Assembly: GCA_963669155.1 (NCBI GenBank)
Contig: OZ022583.1
Location: forward strand, 6,778,866-6,842,865
Source of the DNA: Arbacia lixula
Lineage: Eukaryota; Echinodermata; Echinoidea; Arbacioida; Arbaciidae
DNA length: 64,000 bases
Direction of reading: 5' to 3'
The notes below the pieces were generated by a model. The model did not search any database, had not been told where the DNA came from, and worked only from the letters and a program-made list of their open reading frames with translations. Shown here piece by piece: positions 62,145 through 64,000 of the stretch. Position 1 is the first letter of the stretch; every line of letters starts with the position of its first letter. The translations under genes and the position numbers were made by a program.

Positions 62145-63590
62145 ATCTTCAACTAATACTCCTTAATCACTTGTGAAAAGTATTAATATTGACAAGTTAT
62201 TCCATATTGTTCTCAATAAAAAAAAAAAAATCTTCATCCTATACTAGTACTTTTTACCACTTGAAGATAAGATCAATTTGTACATGGAAGTCTATTTTAT
62301 TCTGGATAAAATACCCTTTATCCATTTTTTTCTGGATATAATACTCTTCATCCAAAACCAATAATTCCTAACCACTTGTAAATAAGATAAATTTTTACAT
62401 ATAAATCCAATTTGTTCTGCACTGTAAACTAATACCTATGTTGTATGGTATAATGCATGTGCATGCACGCATGATGCAGAGGGGGATACTATATCACAAT
62501 GTGTTCATCGAGACATAATCAGCCAGTACAACTGCTTTCTATGGCTTCCTTTTCATAACATTTCCTTGTTATTTCAGTAATCTCTGCTTCACTCTGATCT
62601 CTACACCCCCTCATCAAATCACTGCAGGTTCTACAACTTTGGGCACTAACACTAACCGTGTGATTAGGAAGAGAACAGTTCAATTTGTCAGTCAGCAAGT
62701 CTGATCTAATGATGCTGAAACTGCAGAGGCTACATATAGCTATCATACATGTATATATCTGCACTAGCAAATCACATGCTAGTCTAACCTTGCAGACATG
62801 TTTTGCGACAGTAACACAATTAAGTCTTTTGCTGCAGACTACGTACATTGTTCCAAGGGCACAAACAACAACAAAAAAATTCTGAACACAAGATCAGATA
62901 AAATCACACGGCATTGGAGATGAGATGCAAATTGCAATAATAATTTCGATAATACTCTTTCCCACGGATGGCACATTGCGATGCATGTCCTTGTGTACAA
63001 TGTGTATTCTCTATGTGAAATTACATACATCTCAAGCCATTGTTCACAATAATGGGTAGTCTAATGATTTAAGGTTAATGCTTATTCTCATGAATTGTCA
63101 TTAGACTGTTTTTATACCCTCTTATGTATAAATTATACAGGTTTTGTATAAAAGTAAAGTATAAAAGAAATCAAAAAGAATGGACTTACTAAGCCACTAT
63201 TCAATATAGGCATATTTTTCAGACATTCCTTTAAGTTTGCTTTGTGCATTTCATGGGTTATACTGTATATATCACCAGAGCCTCTGTGTATATGCTTCAT
63301 TGCTCTATCACATAACTATATAAGGGCATGCATACTATGTACACATCACAATTGAAGTGATGTTATCAGTTGGGATTTTGTTAAGCTCTAGGATAAAGTG
63401 TGTAATGCATTCTAAATCCCTTTTCGCTAGATCATGGGGAGGAGGGGACATGGAGAAGGGGAAATTAATGAGGAAGAAAGGAAAGAAAAGCAGGAAGGAA
63501 GAGGAGAAGAAAGAAGACAAGGGGACGGACAGGGAGAGAGATGATTAGCACAGAGATAAAGGGGAGAGGGAGAGAGATAGATGGGGCAAA
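62145..63590. other. No gene recognised
   Basis: A/T-rich. A Cys-rich minus-strand frame of 109 residues (62519-62848) has no start context, domain or splice evidence that I can recognise, so I do not call it. There is no sign of the missing SERCA 5' exons. Confidence 0.45.
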
Positions 63591-63595
63591 GATAG

Positions 63596-63612
63596 AAAGA
63601 GAGAGAGATAGA

Positions 63613-63690
<78 letters not shown>
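63596..63690. repeat. (GA)n microsatellite
   Basis: About 90 bp of GA repeats interrupted by a few GGGAG, within a wider purine-rich tract from about 63430. Confidence 0.95.
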
Positions 63691-64000
63691 AGATGGGCAT
63701 TAAAAGAGAGAGTATCTTAAAGATAGTAAATTAACCAATGCTTGAAACATACTAAGTTAATTAAACAGAGTAAAAGAAAGTGCTAGCAATGTTTTGCCAG
63801 TCACAAACGAGACTCATTGGCGCAGAAAAAGCTAATTTGCATGTGATACTTGCAAACAATTCAATGTTGCCAAAAAAGTTAAATTTGCACACGACGTCCG
63901 TATCATTTTGGATCAAGACTTGTGAGAACCCTGCTGGCACCTACGTCAATGTCATTGAATAGCAGGAAGGATGGATTGTTCTAAAAATACTGACACTAGT

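Noticed and set aside
62519..62848. Cys-rich 109-residue minus-strand frame
   Set aside because: No recognised motif, no plausible signal peptide and no splice or start context; may be chance in A/T-rich DNA.

Overview
This is a eukaryotic nuclear window, A/T-rich, with spliced genes, long introns, microsatellites, dozens of inverted-repeat elements and one LINE. Animal proteins (SERCA, POP5) together with the repeat content suggest a marine invertebrate deuterostome, with an echinoderm as my best guess. That assignment is inference; no sequence here fixes the species.

Layout. 1-5.05 kb is a tandem array of ~1.32 kb units rich in CpG and in TGACGTCA palindromes. 5.36-7.35 kb (+ strand) holds the last three exons of POP5, the shared RNase P/RNase MRP protein subunit; its first exons are not visible. 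Its 3' flank to ~8.6 kb is a degenerate tandem repeat that starts from the last coding codons and is interrupted by two MITE-like elements. 10-26 kb has no gene I can support. 26.03-48.39 kb (- strand) carries 20 exons of a SERCA-type sarco/endoplasmic reticulum Ca2+-ATPase (ATP2A). They run from the middle of the A domain to the stop codon, all phases agree, and about 865 residues are encoded. The exons for roughly the first 160 residues are upstream, probably beyond 64 kb. 48.4-64 kb is therefore either the large 5' intron of SERCA or its flank. It holds a nearly full-length but inactivated CR1/L2-type LINE (~55.1-60.9 kb, - strand), a tRNA-like SINE fragment, a GTAAC-rich inverted-repeat element and simple repeats.

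The two genes are convergent and are not an operon. POP5 acts in nuclear and nucleolar RNA processing; SERCA pumps cytosolic Ca2+ into the ER lumen. I see no functional link between them.

Most notable: (1) one SERCA intron is a textbook U12-type AT-AC intron with a near-perfect branch site. (2) At four places in SERCA and once in POP5, short pieces spanning an exon edge have been tandemly duplicated into the neighbouring intron or UTR, leaving decoy splice sites. (3) A TTAA-flanked piggyBac-like MITE sits inside a 7-bp minisatellite within one of these duplications. (4) A small element inserted into one copy of a tandem duplication, and the neighbouring copy preserves the empty site. I found no evidence of a novel multi-gene system.
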